From Viridibacillus sp050279675 (GTDB lineage Bacteria; Bacillota; Bacilli; Bacillales_A; Planococcaceae): a stretch of DNA of 64,000 nucleotides. The notes under the pieces are model-generated. The model did not search any database. It was not told the DNA's origin and saw only the letters and a list, made by a program, of their open reading frames with translations. Position 1 is the stretch's first letter, and each line of letters opens with the position of its first letter. Location of the stretch: contig NZ_JBNNUK010000013.1 of NCBI RefSeq assembly GCF_050279675.1, forward strand, positions 1 through 64,000, written 5' to 3'. Of the stretch, positions 1 through 8,421 are shown piece by piece. Position numbers and translations under genes: made by a program.

Positions 1-28
1 CCTGAGCCAGGATCAAACTCTCCATAAA
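1..28 (-). rRNA. 16S rRNA gene, 5' end only
   Basis: The reverse complement reads TTTATGGAGAGTTTGATCC then TGGCTCAGG, the universal 5' end of bacterial 16S rRNA. The gene runs off the left edge, so only its first ~28 nt are present. It is the first gene of an rrn operon transcribed leftwards from the promoters at 195-321. Confidence 0.95.
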
Positions 29-145
29 AGTAGTTTGAAAGCTCATTAGCTTTGCTAGCGTATCATCCGAAGATGATATCTATTTTTGTTTTGATTCACC
101 AACAGAGTTGATGTTCAAAAACATTTATTGATTAACGTCTTGCAT

Positions 146-165
146 GTTCAGTTTTCAAGGTTCAT
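146..165 (-). promoter_or_regulatory. boxA-like antitermination element in rrn leader
   Basis: On the minus strand this reads ATGAACCTTGAAAACTGAAC, close to the CCTTGAAAACT boxA-type motif common in Bacillus rrn leaders. It lies between the rrn promoters and the 16S 5' end, where Nus-dependent antitermination acts. The assignment rests on motif and position. Confidence 0.6.
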
Positions 166-194
166 TTCGTTGCCGTTTCATAAGCGACTTCAAT

Positions 195-223
195 ATCTTA
201 TCATCATCTGTTTTCTTTGTCAA
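195..223 (-). promoter_or_regulatory. rrn promoter P2 (sigma-A)
   Basis: The minus strand has TTGACA, a 17-bp spacer and TAAGAT, followed by the rrn leader. The A+T-rich sequence just upstream could be an UP element. It is the promoter proximal to the 16S gene. Confidence 0.8.
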
Positions 224-292
224 ATACTTTTTTGAAAAAGTTTTTTAAGATGTTATATTCATAATTCGTAGCACGTCTTAACGACATTTATT

Positions 293-321
293 ACTATACA
301 TCATCTTATTTTAAAAATCAA
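293..321 (-). promoter_or_regulatory. rrn promoter P1 (sigma-A)
   Basis: The minus strand has TTGATT, a 17-bp spacer and TATAGT, 98 bp upstream of P2. Tandem promoters about 90-100 bp apart are typical of Bacillus rrn operons. Upstream DNA is A/T-tract rich. Confidence 0.65.
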
Positions 322-1261
322 CAGTTTTTTTAAAATAACTTTATAATCTTTTTTCATTAATTTCACATAGCATAATACATGCTGTTACAATCACGTTACC
401 TATTACTTTAGAATGCATTAGTTATTTCATTAATTAGAATGTACTTTATAATTACCGCTCCAATTGTTTCAAATTGGTCCACTATTGAAATCACTTTCAT
501 ACTCGCCTATTATAAAGATTCATAAAAAAAATTAACAAATTGGGTACTATAACTACTATAGCAAAGTAACACGAATCAATTAAAGATTGTCAACATGGTT
601 CTTCTTATATAAGAAGATAGACGAATAAAGCAATCGCATTAGCCAACTAAATATTCATTGTATATGTAACATTTGGCGAATGCCTTTCACGAATTATAAA
701 TACCCAGTTGAAAATATACAAGCCCCCAATGCAAGCAAATTACCAAAAAACCTGAACTACTTACATTTAAATCTTCATTCCCTACTTATTAGTACATAGT
801 CTATCATTACAATACAATCAAATTATTGCGTTTTAGAATAAAATCACATTCCTAAAAAAGCAAAGTTTATTACTGTTGAACTTGCTACATAGGTGTAACT
901 TATTGTTTCAAAGCGTAGAATGGATCGAAACACTCTACATACATCCAATTACTTCTTTTTAATCAGGGTATTTCATGCTTATATTTCATAAATAATGTTG
1001 AAGAAATAAACAAACTCTAAAAACCATTCGATAAAAATTATGAAGCTGTAATCTGTACGACCTACAAGCGTAACATAACTAGTAAGGTCAGAATTTAGGA
1101 AAACACCGATAAAAATCGGAATATATGAATCGTTATTATTTTTTCTACGATTAACAATTTCTATAAAAGGTAAATTTTCCATATCCATAGTGTACAATAC
1201 GAATACTAGATGTTTCTATATTTGAATTGAGTAGATATGTTCGAAATAAGGAAAATGAAAT
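322..1261. other. Long A+T-rich stretch without a recognised gene
   Basis: About 940 bp lie between the rrn promoters and mgtC. I see no reading frame with a ribosome binding site and family resemblance. A 72-codon minus-strand frame at 979-1197 has no good ribosome binding site or recognisable motif. An exact 18-bp palindrome, TCTTCTTATATAAGAAGA, sits at 600-617. No Mg2+ (M-box) riboswitch signature was found ahead of mgtC. Confidence 0.6.
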
Positions 1262-1278
1262 AAAGGAGGAATACTAAT

Positions 1279-2001
1279 TTGAATTTCTTACTGGATAACA
1301 CTTTAACTCATGAAATGTTTATTAAATTGATTGTTGCCGCTACATTGAGTTTAGTCATTGGTATTGAAAGAGAATTGAAAAGAAAGCCTGTTGGATTGAA
1401 AACAAGTTTAGTTATTGCTACATTTAGCTGTTTATTAACAATCATTTCTATTGAATCGGTTTATAATGCTAAACCGGTACCAGGTATAAATGTCACTATG
1501 GATCCTCTTCGCTTAGCGGCTCAAATAGTAAGTGGCATTGGTTTTTTAGGTGCTGGGGTCATTTTACGCAGAGGTAATGATAATATAAGCGGCTTAACAA
1601 CTGCAGCTATGATTTGGGGTGCAGCAGGAATTGGCATCGCTGTTGGAGCTGGATTTTATGGGCAAGCTATTATTGCTGTTGTTATTGTTATGATTGGTGT
1701 AGAAGTCCTTGCGCCTATTTTTATGAAATTTGGACCAAAACGTCTGCGTATGCGTGAAGTATCTCTGAAAATAGGCGTCAAAGATATACAACATATCAAT
1801 GATATATTACTATTTTTACAGAAGAATGATATGGATGTAGATAATATGCGTATTAAAGATATTCGTCTAGAGAATAATGAATATAAGCATGAAGTTGATT
1901 TACGCTTTTCATCTCTTCCCAAAAAAGATACTATTTCATTGTATAACAGTATCCGTGAACAATCTTATATAGAAGAAATTGAAATTGAAATCCTGTCTTA
2001 G
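1279..2001 (+). CDS. MgtC/SapB-family membrane protein
   Basis: 240-residue protein of the MgtC/SapB (YhiD) family, inner-membrane proteins linked to Mg2+ limitation and regulation of ATP synthase or transport. Residues ~15-150 hold about four to five hydrophobic segments, with the family's conserved pieces: VIGIERELKRKPVGLKTS near the N-terminus and VSGIGFLGAGVILRRG in the middle. The last ~90 residues form a soluble ACT-like tail. Translation starts at TTG, with AAAGGAGGA 8 bp upstream. The CDF transporter follows 12 bp later, so co-transcription is likely. The exact physiological role cannot be read from sequence. Confidence 0.9.
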   Translation: MNFLLDNTLTHEMFIKLIVAATLSLVIGIERELKRKPVGLKTSLVIATFSCLLTIISIESVYNAKPVPGINVTMDPLRLAAQIVSGIGFLGAGVILRRGNDNISGLTTAAMIWGAAGIGIAVGAGFYGQAIIAVVIVMIGVEVLAPIFMKFGPKRLRMREVSLKIGVKDIQHINDILLFLQKNDMDVDNMRIKDIRLENNEYKHEVDLRFSSLPKKDTISLYNSIREQSYIEEIEIEILS

Positions 2002-2013
2002 AGGAGGCATTTT

Positions 2014-2994
2014 ATGGTTAATGTTTGGAACTTATTAAAAAAAGGAAATAAACCCTCGCTATTAGCGGCTTTAGTCAATTTGTTTTTAGGAGTGTTAAAA
2101 GGAGTCGCTTTCTTCTTTACAGGAAACGTTGCAATGTTTGCAGAAATGATGCATTCACTAGGTGATTCTGCCAATCAATTCTTTGTTTTCATAGGCTCTG
2201 CTTTATCTAAAAAAGCACCTACTCGACAATTCCCAAAAGGTTTTGGGCGTGTTGTTAACTTAGTATGTTTAGGCGCTGTTCTTATAGTAGGAATATTATC
2301 TTACGAAACAATTAAAGAAGGCTGGCATCAAATTACTCACCCTGCTACTTCGAATGGGCTGTGGATCAGTTTAAGCGTTTTAGCAATTGGCATTATATTA
2401 GAAGGTCTTGTATTAATGAAAGCTGCGAAAGAAATTATTCATGAGTCAAATGAGTCAGCTACTTTTTTTTCGGCCCTACCGAAAGCCTTTCCCCTTTTAA
2501 ACCGAGCAAAACCTGCAACAAAACTTGTCTTTATGGAAGATTTAGTAGCAACTTCAGGTGGAATTTTGGCTTTTGTAGCTGTAATAATCGCGCACTTTAC
2601 TGGATTCTTGCAAGCTGAAGGTATTGCTTCAATTCTAATTGGTCTCATGATGTTCTACGTAGTTGGTGTGATATTTTTAGAAAATGCTCGTGGAGTAATT
2701 GGTGAAACGGATGAAGAAATGCTAAACCATATCGCACATTTATTATGGGAAGATAAAAATGTGCGCGATATACAAAAGTTAGAGGTAGTAAAGGAAGGTG
2801 AGTTTTTACACGTAGAGGTTCTTGCTGAAATAGACCCTACTCTCACTTTTGCTGAGGTTGATGATATTCGGGACCACTTGATGAAGATTTTATTATCTCA
2901 AACTAAAGTTTCAAAAGTGACAATCGCCTTCGACGAAGATGATGGTATTACAAATTGGAATCACATTGACGATCACCCAAATAATATGAAGTAA
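2014..2994 (+). CDS. Cation diffusion facilitator family transporter
   Basis: 326-residue CDF-family (Zn2+/Mn2+/Fe2+ : H+ antiport) membrane protein. It has about six membrane segments in residues 15-230. The family metal-site residues appear as H-S-x-x-D in MHSLGD near residue 50 and a D in FMEDLVATSG. A cytoplasmic C-terminal dimerisation domain follows (~residues 230-326). The long insert between TM4 and TM5 resembles the SLC30A9-like branch. A GAGGAGG ribosome binding site overlaps the mgtC stop region, so the two form a likely operon ended by the hairpin at 3006-3048. Metal specificity is unknown. Confidence 0.9.
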   Translation: MVNVWNLLKKGNKPSLLAALVNLFLGVLKGVAFFFTGNVAMFAEMMHSLGDSANQFFVFIGSALSKKAPTRQFPKGFGRVVNLVCLGAVLIVGILSYETIKEGWHQITHPATSNGLWISLSVLAIGIILEGLVLMKAAKEIIHESNESATFFSALPKAFPLLNRAKPATKLVFMEDLVATSGGILAFVAVIIAHFTGFLQAEGIASILIGLMMFYVVGVIFLENARGVIGETDEEMLNHIAHLLWEDKNVRDIQKLEVVKEGEFLHVEVLAEIDPTLTFAEVDDIRDHLMKILLSQTKVSKVTIAFDEDDGITNWNHIDDHPNNMK

Positions 2995-3005
2995 AAGAAA
3001 AAATC

Positions 3006-3048
3006 GGGACGCATTGTTACCAGCGCTTTAGTAACGTGCGTCCCTTTT
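3006..3048 (+). terminator. Rho-independent terminator after CDF gene
   Basis: GGGACGCA pairs with TGCGTCCC, with inner GTTAC/GTAAC pairing, followed by TTTTAT. It separates the mgtC-CDF operon from the phosphatase gene. Confidence 0.85.
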
Positions 3049-3078
3049 ATACTTAACCAATTGAAAAGAGTGATGAAA

Positions 3079-3789
3079 ATGCAAAAAACAATACTAATTA
3101 GCGATATACATGGTGAATTCGAAAAATTCCAAGATCTTTTAACTCTTGCAAATTATTCTCCAGATGAAGACAGATTAGTTTTACTTGGTGATTATATTGA
3201 TCGAGGACCTAATTCTGCCGATGTGTTAGATTTAGTCATGAAATTACAGCAAAACGGAGCAATTGTTTTAATTGGTAATCATGAAAATTTAATGGAAAAA
3301 GCTTTTATGGAACAAACTGAATACGCTTGGAAACATTGGACTGAACGATGTGGCGGAAAAGAAACCTTACTTAGCTACGGCTTTTCTAAGGAAGAGATTC
3401 AAGGAAGTTGGGAAGGTGAGCAGTTCACTGTTCCACAATTACAATCTGCCCAGCTTGATGAGCATTTGGCATTCATAAAAAATCTACATACATATATAGA
3501 AGACGAAGATTATATATTCGTGCATGCAGGTATTGATCCTCATATCCCTGTAAGTGAAACCGAAAAAGAAACACTTATTTGGATTCGAGAAGAATTTCAT
3601 AACGGTTATACAGGCAGTAAAACAGTAGTATTTGGACATACGCCCACTTCCAATTTGCACAAAAGTGAAAATAATCATGATGTTTATTTTGGACAAAATA
3701 ATATTATCGGTATTGATGGTGGCGCCGTTTTTGGCGGTCAATTGAATTGTTTAGAGCTACCTAGTAAGAGCATTTACTTTATTAAATAA
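3079..3789 (+). CDS. PrpE-like metallophosphatase (PPP family)
   Basis: Calcineurin-like phosphoesterase of the PPP fold, like B. subtilis PrpE and ApaH-type Ap4A hydrolases. All metal-binding motifs are visible: SDIHGE near residue 8, GDYIDRGPNS near 42, GNHE near 72, HAGID near 150 and FGHT near 187. They bind the dinuclear centre for phosphoester hydrolysis. The start is taken as ATG 3079 because AAAGAG lies about 8 bp upstream. In-frame TTG 3061 and ATG 3073 are possible but worse placed. Substrate (phosphoprotein or dinucleotide polyphosphate) cannot be decided from sequence. Confidence 0.85.
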   Translation: MQKTILISDIHGEFEKFQDLLTLANYSPDEDRLVLLGDYIDRGPNSADVLDLVMKLQQNGAIVLIGNHENLMEKAFMEQTEYAWKHWTERCGGKETLLSYGFSKEEIQGSWEGEQFTVPQLQSAQLDEHLAFIKNLHTYIEDEDYIFVHAGIDPHIPVSETEKETLIWIREEFHNGYTGSKTVVFGHTPTSNLHKSENNHDVYFGQNNIIGIDGGAVFGGQLNCLELPSKSIYFIK

Positions 3790-3843
3790 AAACTCGTATG
3801 ATTTCTGACTTCACAACACACTCTAGCTATTAGAGGAGGTGTT

Positions 3844-4083
3844 ATGATGAGCGTTTTACAAAGAACGGCCTTATTTTTCACTATTATCGGTGCTTTAAAT
3901 TGGGGTGTTATTGGCTTATTTCAATTTGATGTTGTCGCAAGTCTTTTTGGTGGACAAGCTAGTGTGGTATCGCGAATCGTCTATACTATTTTAGGAATTG
4001 CTGGTCTAGTGAATTTGTGGATACTCTTTAGACCATCAGAAGAAATAGAGCGTTCAGAACCTCAAGTTGCTCGTACAATGTAA
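3844..4083 (+). CDS. DUF378 small membrane protein
   Basis: 79-residue protein with two hydrophobic segments, matching the DUF378 (YuzA-like) family. The N-terminal part TIIGALNWGVIGLFQFDVV is the family hallmark. AGGAGGT lies 3 bp before ATG 3844 and 6 bp before the adjacent ATG 3847, so the second methionine may be the real start. It stands alone between its own terminator and the phosphatase gene. Function unknown. Confidence 0.85.
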   Translation: MMSVLQRTALFFTIIGALNWGVIGLFQFDVVASLFGGQASVVSRIVYTILGIAGLVNLWILFRPSEEIERSEPQVARTM

Positions 4084-4100
4084 TTATCAATATGCACAAA

Positions 4101-4138
4101 AAACCCCAAGAACATTAACATGCCCTTGGGGTTTACTT
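4101..4138. terminator. Bidirectional terminator, DUF378 gene / rocG
   Basis: AAACCCCAAG pairs with CTTGGGGTTT around a 14-nt loop, with T-rich sequence on both sides. It lies between convergent genes. Confidence 0.8.
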
Positions 4139-4151
4139 TTCAAGTTAGCTA

Positions 4152-5396
4152 TTATACCCAACCTCTGAAGCGTGAAGCCTCCGCAGTTTTGCGTACACCT
4201 ACCATATAGGCTGCTAAACGCATGTCAATACCACGCGTTGTTGCAACTGTATAAACATTATCAAATGCATCAACCATTTTCTTAAGAAGTTTTTCATTTA
4301 CTTCCTCTTCTGACCAGTAATAGCCTTGGTTGTTTTGAACCCATTCAAAGTATGAAACTGTAACGCCCCCAGCACTTGCTAGTACGTCTGGTACTAGTAG
4401 AATGCCACGGTCATTTAAAATTTTAGTCGCTTCTGAAGTTGTAGGGCCATTTGCTGCTTCTACTACAATACTTGCACATATATTATGCGCATTGTCCGCA
4501 GTAATTTGGTTTTCAATCGCAGCAGGAACTAAAATATCGCAATCTAGTTCAAGTAGTTCTTTATTAGAGATTGTATTTTCAAAAAGAGTTGTAACAGTAC
4601 CAAAACTGTCACGACGATCTAGTAAATAATCAATGTCCAGACCTTCTGGATCATGCAAAGCTCCGTGAGCATCAGAGATACCAATAACTTTAGCACCTAA
4701 ATCACTCATGAATTTAGCTAGGAAACTACCTGCGTTACCAAATCCTTGGATAACAACACGTGCACCTTTAATGTCAATATTACGACGTTTAGCTGCTTCT
4801 TCAATCACAATTGTAACACCTTGTGCAGTTGCGCGGTCACGACCTTGTGAACCACCTAATACAATAGGTTTACCTGTGATGAAACCTGGAGAGTTGAATT
4901 CATCAATACGACTATATTCATCCATCATCCATGCCATGATTTGTGAGTTCGTGAAAACGTCTGGAGCAGGAATATCTTTTGTTGGTCCAACGAATTGGCT
5001 AATAGCACGAACGTAGCCACGACTTAGTCTTTCAATTTCTCCCATAGACATTTGACGTGGATCACATATGATACCACCTTTACCACCACCATAAGGTAAA
5101 TCAACAATACCTGCTTTTAAAGTCATCCACATTGAAAGCGCTTTAACTTCATCTTCAGAAACTTGAGGATGGAAGCGCACGCCACCTTTTGTAGGGCCTA
5201 CTGCATCATTATGTTGTGCACGGTAGCCTGTGAAGACTTTCACTTTGCCATCATCCATTTTAATTGGTATACGTACTTCTAGCATGCGTAGTGGCTCTTT
5301 TAAAAGTTCATACATTCCCTCATCGTAGCCTAGCTTGTGAAGAGCTTCGTGAATAACCGCCTGTGTTGATGTAAACAGGTTAAGATTTTCTGCCAT
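4152..5396 (-). CDS. rocG: NAD-dependent glutamate dehydrogenase
   Basis: 414-residue glutamate dehydrogenase (RocG/GudB type), oxidatively deaminating glutamate to 2-oxoglutarate and ammonium in the cytoplasm. It shows the dimerisation and catalytic domain (KGGVRFHP, PYGGGKGGI with the catalytic Lys) and the Rossmann NAD domain (GFGNAGSF). Length and C-terminus RFRGWV fit B. subtilis RocG. ATG 5396 is preferred: AAAGAGG lies about 11 bp upstream, and MAENLNLF aligns with the family. An in-frame ATG at 5420 has no ribosome binding site. The enzyme completes the arginine/ornithine route of the adjacent rocD and rocA. I see no internal duplication of the kind that inactivates B. subtilis GudB. 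Confidence 0.93.
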   Translation of the reverse strand: MAENLNLFTSTQAVIHEALHKLGYDEGMYELLKEPLRMLEVRIPIKMDDGKVKVFTGYRAQHNDAVGPTKGGVRFHPQVSEDEVKALSMWMTLKAGIVDLPYGGGKGGIICDPRQMSMGEIERLSRGYVRAISQFVGPTKDIPAPDVFTNSQIMAWMMDEYSRIDEFNSPGFITGKPIVLGGSQGRDRATAQGVTIVIEEAAKRRNIDIKGARVVIQGFGNAGSFLAKFMSDLGAKVIGISDAHGALHDPEGLDIDYLLDRRDSFGTVTTLFENTISNKELLELDCDILVPAAIENQITADNAHNICASIVVEAANGPTTSEATKILNDRGILLVPDVLASAGGVTVSYFEWVQNNQGYYWSEEEVNEKLLKKMVDAFDNVYTVATTRGIDMRLAAYMVGVRKTAEASRFRGWV

Positions 5397-5443
5397 TGAT
5401 TTTCTCGCCTCTTTATTCATAATGTTTTTTTATACTGTATATC

Positions 5444-5458
5444 GCAAACATTGTAACA
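5444..5458 (-). promoter_or_regulatory. Weak sigma-54 (-12/-24)-like element before rocG
   Basis: The minus strand reads TGTTACAATGTTTGC, compared with TGGCAC-N5-TTGC. The GC of the -12 element and AC of the -24 element fit, but the GG pair of -24 is GT. It lies about 50 bp before the rocG start. Given the degraded RocR nearby, this may be a relic or chance. Confidence 0.25.
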
Positions 5459-5489
5459 TAGTTCCAGTGATTATGGGATATATTTCAGC

Positions 5490-6683
5490 TTATTTTGTAA
5501 AGACTTTTTTGATTTTTTCAATTGCCCAATCTAATTCTTCTTTTGAAATAATTAGTGGTGGTGCAAAACGAATCACTGTATCATGTGTCTCTTTACATAA
5601 TAAACCTAGTGTCATCAACTTCTCACAGTATGGACGTGCTAATTCATTTAACTCCATTCCAATGAATAAACCGCGTCCTCTCACTTCTTTTATCGCATCA
5701 TTATCAATTTTCTTTAACTCATCCATGAAATAATTTCCTAGCTCTAATGAACGTTCAGCAAGCTTTTCTTCTTTTAACACATTTAATGCTGCAATCGAAA
5801 CAGCACATGCAATTGGATTACCTCCAAATGTAGAACCGTGTGATCCTGGATTGTAGACACCTAAAATCTCTTTACTAGCGACAACACATGAAATTGGGAA
5901 AACTCCCCCACCTAAAGCTTTACCTAAAATGTACATGTCAGGATTTACATCTTCCCACTCACATGCAAACATTTTCCCTGTACGAGCTAAACCTGCTTGA
6001 ATTTCATCAGCGATAAATAATACGTTATTTTCAAGACATAAATCTCGTGCTGCTTTTAAATAACCTGCTGGTGGAATAACAATACCTGCTTCTCCCTGAA
6101 TCGGTTCTACTAAAAACGCAGCAGTATTTGGTGTAATAGCTGCTTTTAAAGCATCTAAATCACCGTAATCTACTAATTTAATACCAGGTAACATTGGTCC
6201 GAAGCCTCTTTTATACTCTGCTTCTGAAGACAGAGATACTGCAGTCATTGTACGACCATGGAAGTTCCCATTACATGCTATGATTTCTGCTTGACCCGTT
6301 GCTACACCTTTTACATCGTAAGCCCAACGTCTCGCTGCTTTAAATGCAGTCTCTACAGCTTCTGCACCTGTATTCATAGGTAATGCCATTTCTTTTCCAG
6401 TTACTTCACAAACTAACTCATACCAAGGCCCAAGTTGATCACTATGGAAAGCACGAGATGTTAATGTCACACGGTCTGCTTGATCTTTTAATGCTTGAAT
6501 GATTTTTGGATGGCGATGTCCTTGGTTTACAGCAGAATAAGCTGAAAGCATATCCATAAATTTATTTCCTTCTGGATCCTTTACCCATACTCCCTCTGCT
6601 TCTGAAATAACGATTGGCAGTGGCAAATAGTTTGGTGCACCAAATGTTTCTGTTTGCTTAATAATCTCATGTGTCTTTGTCAT
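5490..6683 (-). CDS. rocD: Ornithine aminotransferase
   Basis: 397-residue class-III PLP aminotransferase converting ornithine plus 2-oxoglutarate to glutamate semialdehyde and glutamate. Visible features: NTGAEAVETAFKAARRW (PLP phosphate region), FIADEIQAGLARTG with the PLP-nitrogen Asp, YILGKALGGGVFPIS with the Schiff-base Lys, and STFGGNPIACAVS. Length is normal for RocD. ATG 6683 follows AGGGGGA by 7 bp. It lies 93 bp upstream of rocG and 126 bp downstream of rocA on the same strand, forming the ornithine to glutamate to 2-oxoglutarate pathway. A hairpin at 6742-6780 separates it from rocA. Confidence 0.95.
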   Translation of the reverse strand: MTKTHEIIKQTETFGAPNYLPLPIVISEAEGVWVKDPEGNKFMDMLSAYSAVNQGHRHPKIIQALKDQADRVTLTSRAFHSDQLGPWYELVCEVTGKEMALPMNTGAEAVETAFKAARRWAYDVKGVATGQAEIIACNGNFHGRTMTAVSLSSEAEYKRGFGPMLPGIKLVDYGDLDALKAAITPNTAAFLVEPIQGEAGIVIPPAGYLKAARDLCLENNVLFIADEIQAGLARTGKMFACEWEDVNPDMYILGKALGGGVFPISCVVASKEILGVYNPGSHGSTFGGNPIACAVSIAALNVLKEEKLAERSLELGNYFMDELKKIDNDAIKEVRGRGLFIGMELNELARPYCEKLMTLGLLCKETHDTVIRFAPPLIISKEELDWAIEKIKKVFTK

Positions 6684-6741
6684 TATTAATCCCCCTAAAA
6701 TATTAACGTAGGCTTTCTAACGTTCACTATTTTCTTTATAG

Positions 6742-6780
6742 AAGACAGACATATGTACAATAGTCTGCCTTTTTGTTTTT
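6742..6780 (+). terminator. Hairpin with T-run on the + strand, between rocD and rocA
   Basis: AAGACAGAC pairs with GTCTGCCTT (one mismatch, 12-nt loop), followed on the plus strand by TTTTGTTTTT. Neighbouring genes are on the minus strand, where no T-run follows the hairpin. It may be an RNA-processing or stabilising hairpin of roc mRNA, or end an antisense transcript. Confidence 0.4.
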
Positions 6781-6809
6781 CTCATTAAAACCTTTGTGAT
6801 ACGTACTTA

Positions 6810-8354
6810 TTAAAGTGTCTCCGAAGTTGTTTTTGCTTGCATATGCAATTGTAAATAATCCGGTCCGCCTGCTTTAGAATCTGTTCCAGACATGTTAAAG
6901 CCTCCGAATGGTTGGTAACCTACGATTGCTCCTGTGCAACCACGGTTGAAGTATAAATTCCCTACATGGAAATCTTCACGTGCTTTTTCTTGATTCATAC
7001 GATTTTTTGTAATGACTGCACCTGTTAATCCATATTCAGTATCATTTGCAATAGCTAATGCTTCATCGAAGTCTTTAGCTTTTGCTATAGCTACTACTGG
7101 ACCGAATATTTCTTCCTTCATCACACGCGCTTCTGGAGTCACATCAACAATTACTGTTGGATTTACGAAGAATCCTTTTGAATTATCTGCAGTGCCTCCG
7201 GCAACAATTCGGCCTTCTTCTTTACCAATTTCAATGTAGCTAGTAATTTTTTCGAATGCAGCAGCATCGATTACTGGTCCAGTGAAGTTTGATAAATCTG
7301 TTGGATCTCCAACTGATAAGCCTTTTGTCAATTCTTCAACACGAGATACTACTTCATCATAAACATCTTCTACAATGACAGCTCTTGAACATGCTGAACA
7401 TTTTTGACCGCTAAAGCCAAATGCTGATTTTACGATTGATTGTGCAGCAAGTTCTAAATCTGCTTCTTTATCAACAACAATAGTATCTTTACCGCCCATT
7501 TCAGCGATTACACGTTTCAGCCAAATTTGACCCTCATTTAATTTTGAAGCGCGCTCGTTAATACGTAAGCCCACATCACGAGAACCAGTGAAACTAATGA
7601 AGCGTGTTTTCGGATGATCTACTAAATAGTCTCCTACTTCTGCACCTGATCCTGGAATGTAGTTAACAACGCCTGCTGGTAATCCAGCTTCTTCAAGAAT
7701 TTCTACGAATTTATAAGCAACTACTGGAGTTGTAGATGCTGGTTTTAAAAGTACTGTGTTCCCTGTTACTACAGCAGCTACTGTTGTACCTGCCATAATT
7801 GCGAATGGGAAGTTCCAAGGTGAGATGACTACACCTACTCCTAATGGAATATAGTCATAACGGTTGAATTCACCTGGGCGACTTTCAACTGGTTGACCGT
7901 CTTTTAGTCGTAACATTTGTCGACCGTAATATTCTAAGAAGTCTATTGCTTCTGCTGTATCAGCATCAGCCTCATTCCAAGGTTTACCTGCTTCTTTTGT
8001 TAAAAGTGCAGAAATCTCATGCTTACGGCGACGAATAATCGCCGCTGCTTTGAATAATACATCTGCACGAATTTCAGGTTTTACTTTCTTCCATGTATGA
8101 AAAGCTTCATCTGCTACTTGCATCGCTTTCTCAGCTAATTCTTTGTTAGCTTTTGAAACTGAGCCGATAACTTCTTCTATATTTGCTGGATTATATGAAA
8201 CGATTTGATCATTCGTTGTAATACGTTCTCCACCGATGATTAACGGATATTCTTCCCCAAGATATCCTTCCACCTTTTTTAAAGCCTCTAAATAAGCTGT
8301 GTTGTTCTCTTCTTTAGAGAAATCTGTAAATGGTTCATGTTTGTACGGAATCAT
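6810..8354 (-). CDS. rocA: 1-pyrroline-5-carboxylate dehydrogenase
   Basis: 514-residue aldehyde dehydrogenase oxidising pyrroline-5-carboxylate / glutamate semialdehyde to glutamate with NAD+. Motifs: SPWNFPFAIMAG and FTGSRDVG (NAD binding), VIAEMGGKDT with the general-base Glu, GFSGQKCSACSR with the nucleophilic Cys, and EIFGPVVA. Length matches RocA. ATG 8354 has GGGAGGA 7 bp upstream and is preferred over an in-frame ATG 30 bp earlier. It is the first gene of the rocA-rocD-rocG cluster and faces rocR. Its promoter region holds two RocR-box-like palindromes. Confidence 0.95.
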   Translation of the reverse strand: MIPYKHEPFTDFSKEENNTAYLEALKKVEGYLGEEYPLIIGGERITTNDQIVSYNPANIEEVIGSVSKANKELAEKAMQVADEAFHTWKKVKPEIRADVLFKAAAIIRRRKHEISALLTKEAGKPWNEADADTAEAIDFLEYYGRQMLRLKDGQPVESRPGEFNRYDYIPLGVGVVISPWNFPFAIMAGTTVAAVVTGNTVLLKPASTTPVVAYKFVEILEEAGLPAGVVNYIPGSGAEVGDYLVDHPKTRFISFTGSRDVGLRINERASKLNEGQIWLKRVIAEMGGKDTIVVDKEADLELAAQSIVKSAFGFSGQKCSACSRAVIVEDVYDEVVSRVEELTKGLSVGDPTDLSNFTGPVIDAAAFEKITSYIEIGKEEGRIVAGGTADNSKGFFVNPTVIVDVTPEARVMKEEIFGPVVAIAKAKDFDEALAIANDTEYGLTGAVITKNRMNQEKAREDFHVGNLYFNRGCTGAIVGYQPFGGFNMSGTDSKAGGPDYLQLHMQAKTTSETL

Positions 8355-8379
8355 TTGTAATCCTCCCTTGTGATGTGAG

Positions 8380-8396
8380 TGCAAAAATAATTTGCA
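8380..8396. promoter_or_regulatory. RocR-box-like palindrome 1
   Basis: TGCAAAAATAATTTGCA: arms TGCAAA and TTTGCA are exact inverted repeats around 5 bp. This resembles the TGCAAA...TTTGCA palindromes I recall as RocR upstream activating sequences in B. subtilis. It overlaps the -35 of the rocR promoter and lies only 26-42 bp before the rocA start codon. Confidence 0.6.
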
Positions 8397-8421
8397 TTTA
8401 TAAATTGTTTACACTTATAAT
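8392..8421 (+). promoter_or_regulatory. Putative sigma-A promoter of rocR
   Basis: TTGCAT, 18-bp spacer, TATAAT (perfect -10), 73 bp upstream of the rocR start. Palindrome 1 covers the -35 and palindrome 2 begins just after the -10, so autorepression by RocR is plausible. Confidence 0.55.

Noticed and set aside
979..1197. 72-codon open frame on the minus strand
   Set aside because: No good ribosome binding site, no recognisable motif, A+T-rich low-information sequence; kept as non-coding.
1200..1278. Possible Mg2+ riboswitch (M-box) ahead of mgtC
   Set aside because: None of the conserved M-box core segments is present in this or the preceding sequence.
4152..5396. Cryptic GudB-type inactive glutamate dehydrogenase
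   Set aside because: The active-site regions show no visible tandem duplication and the protein has normal length.
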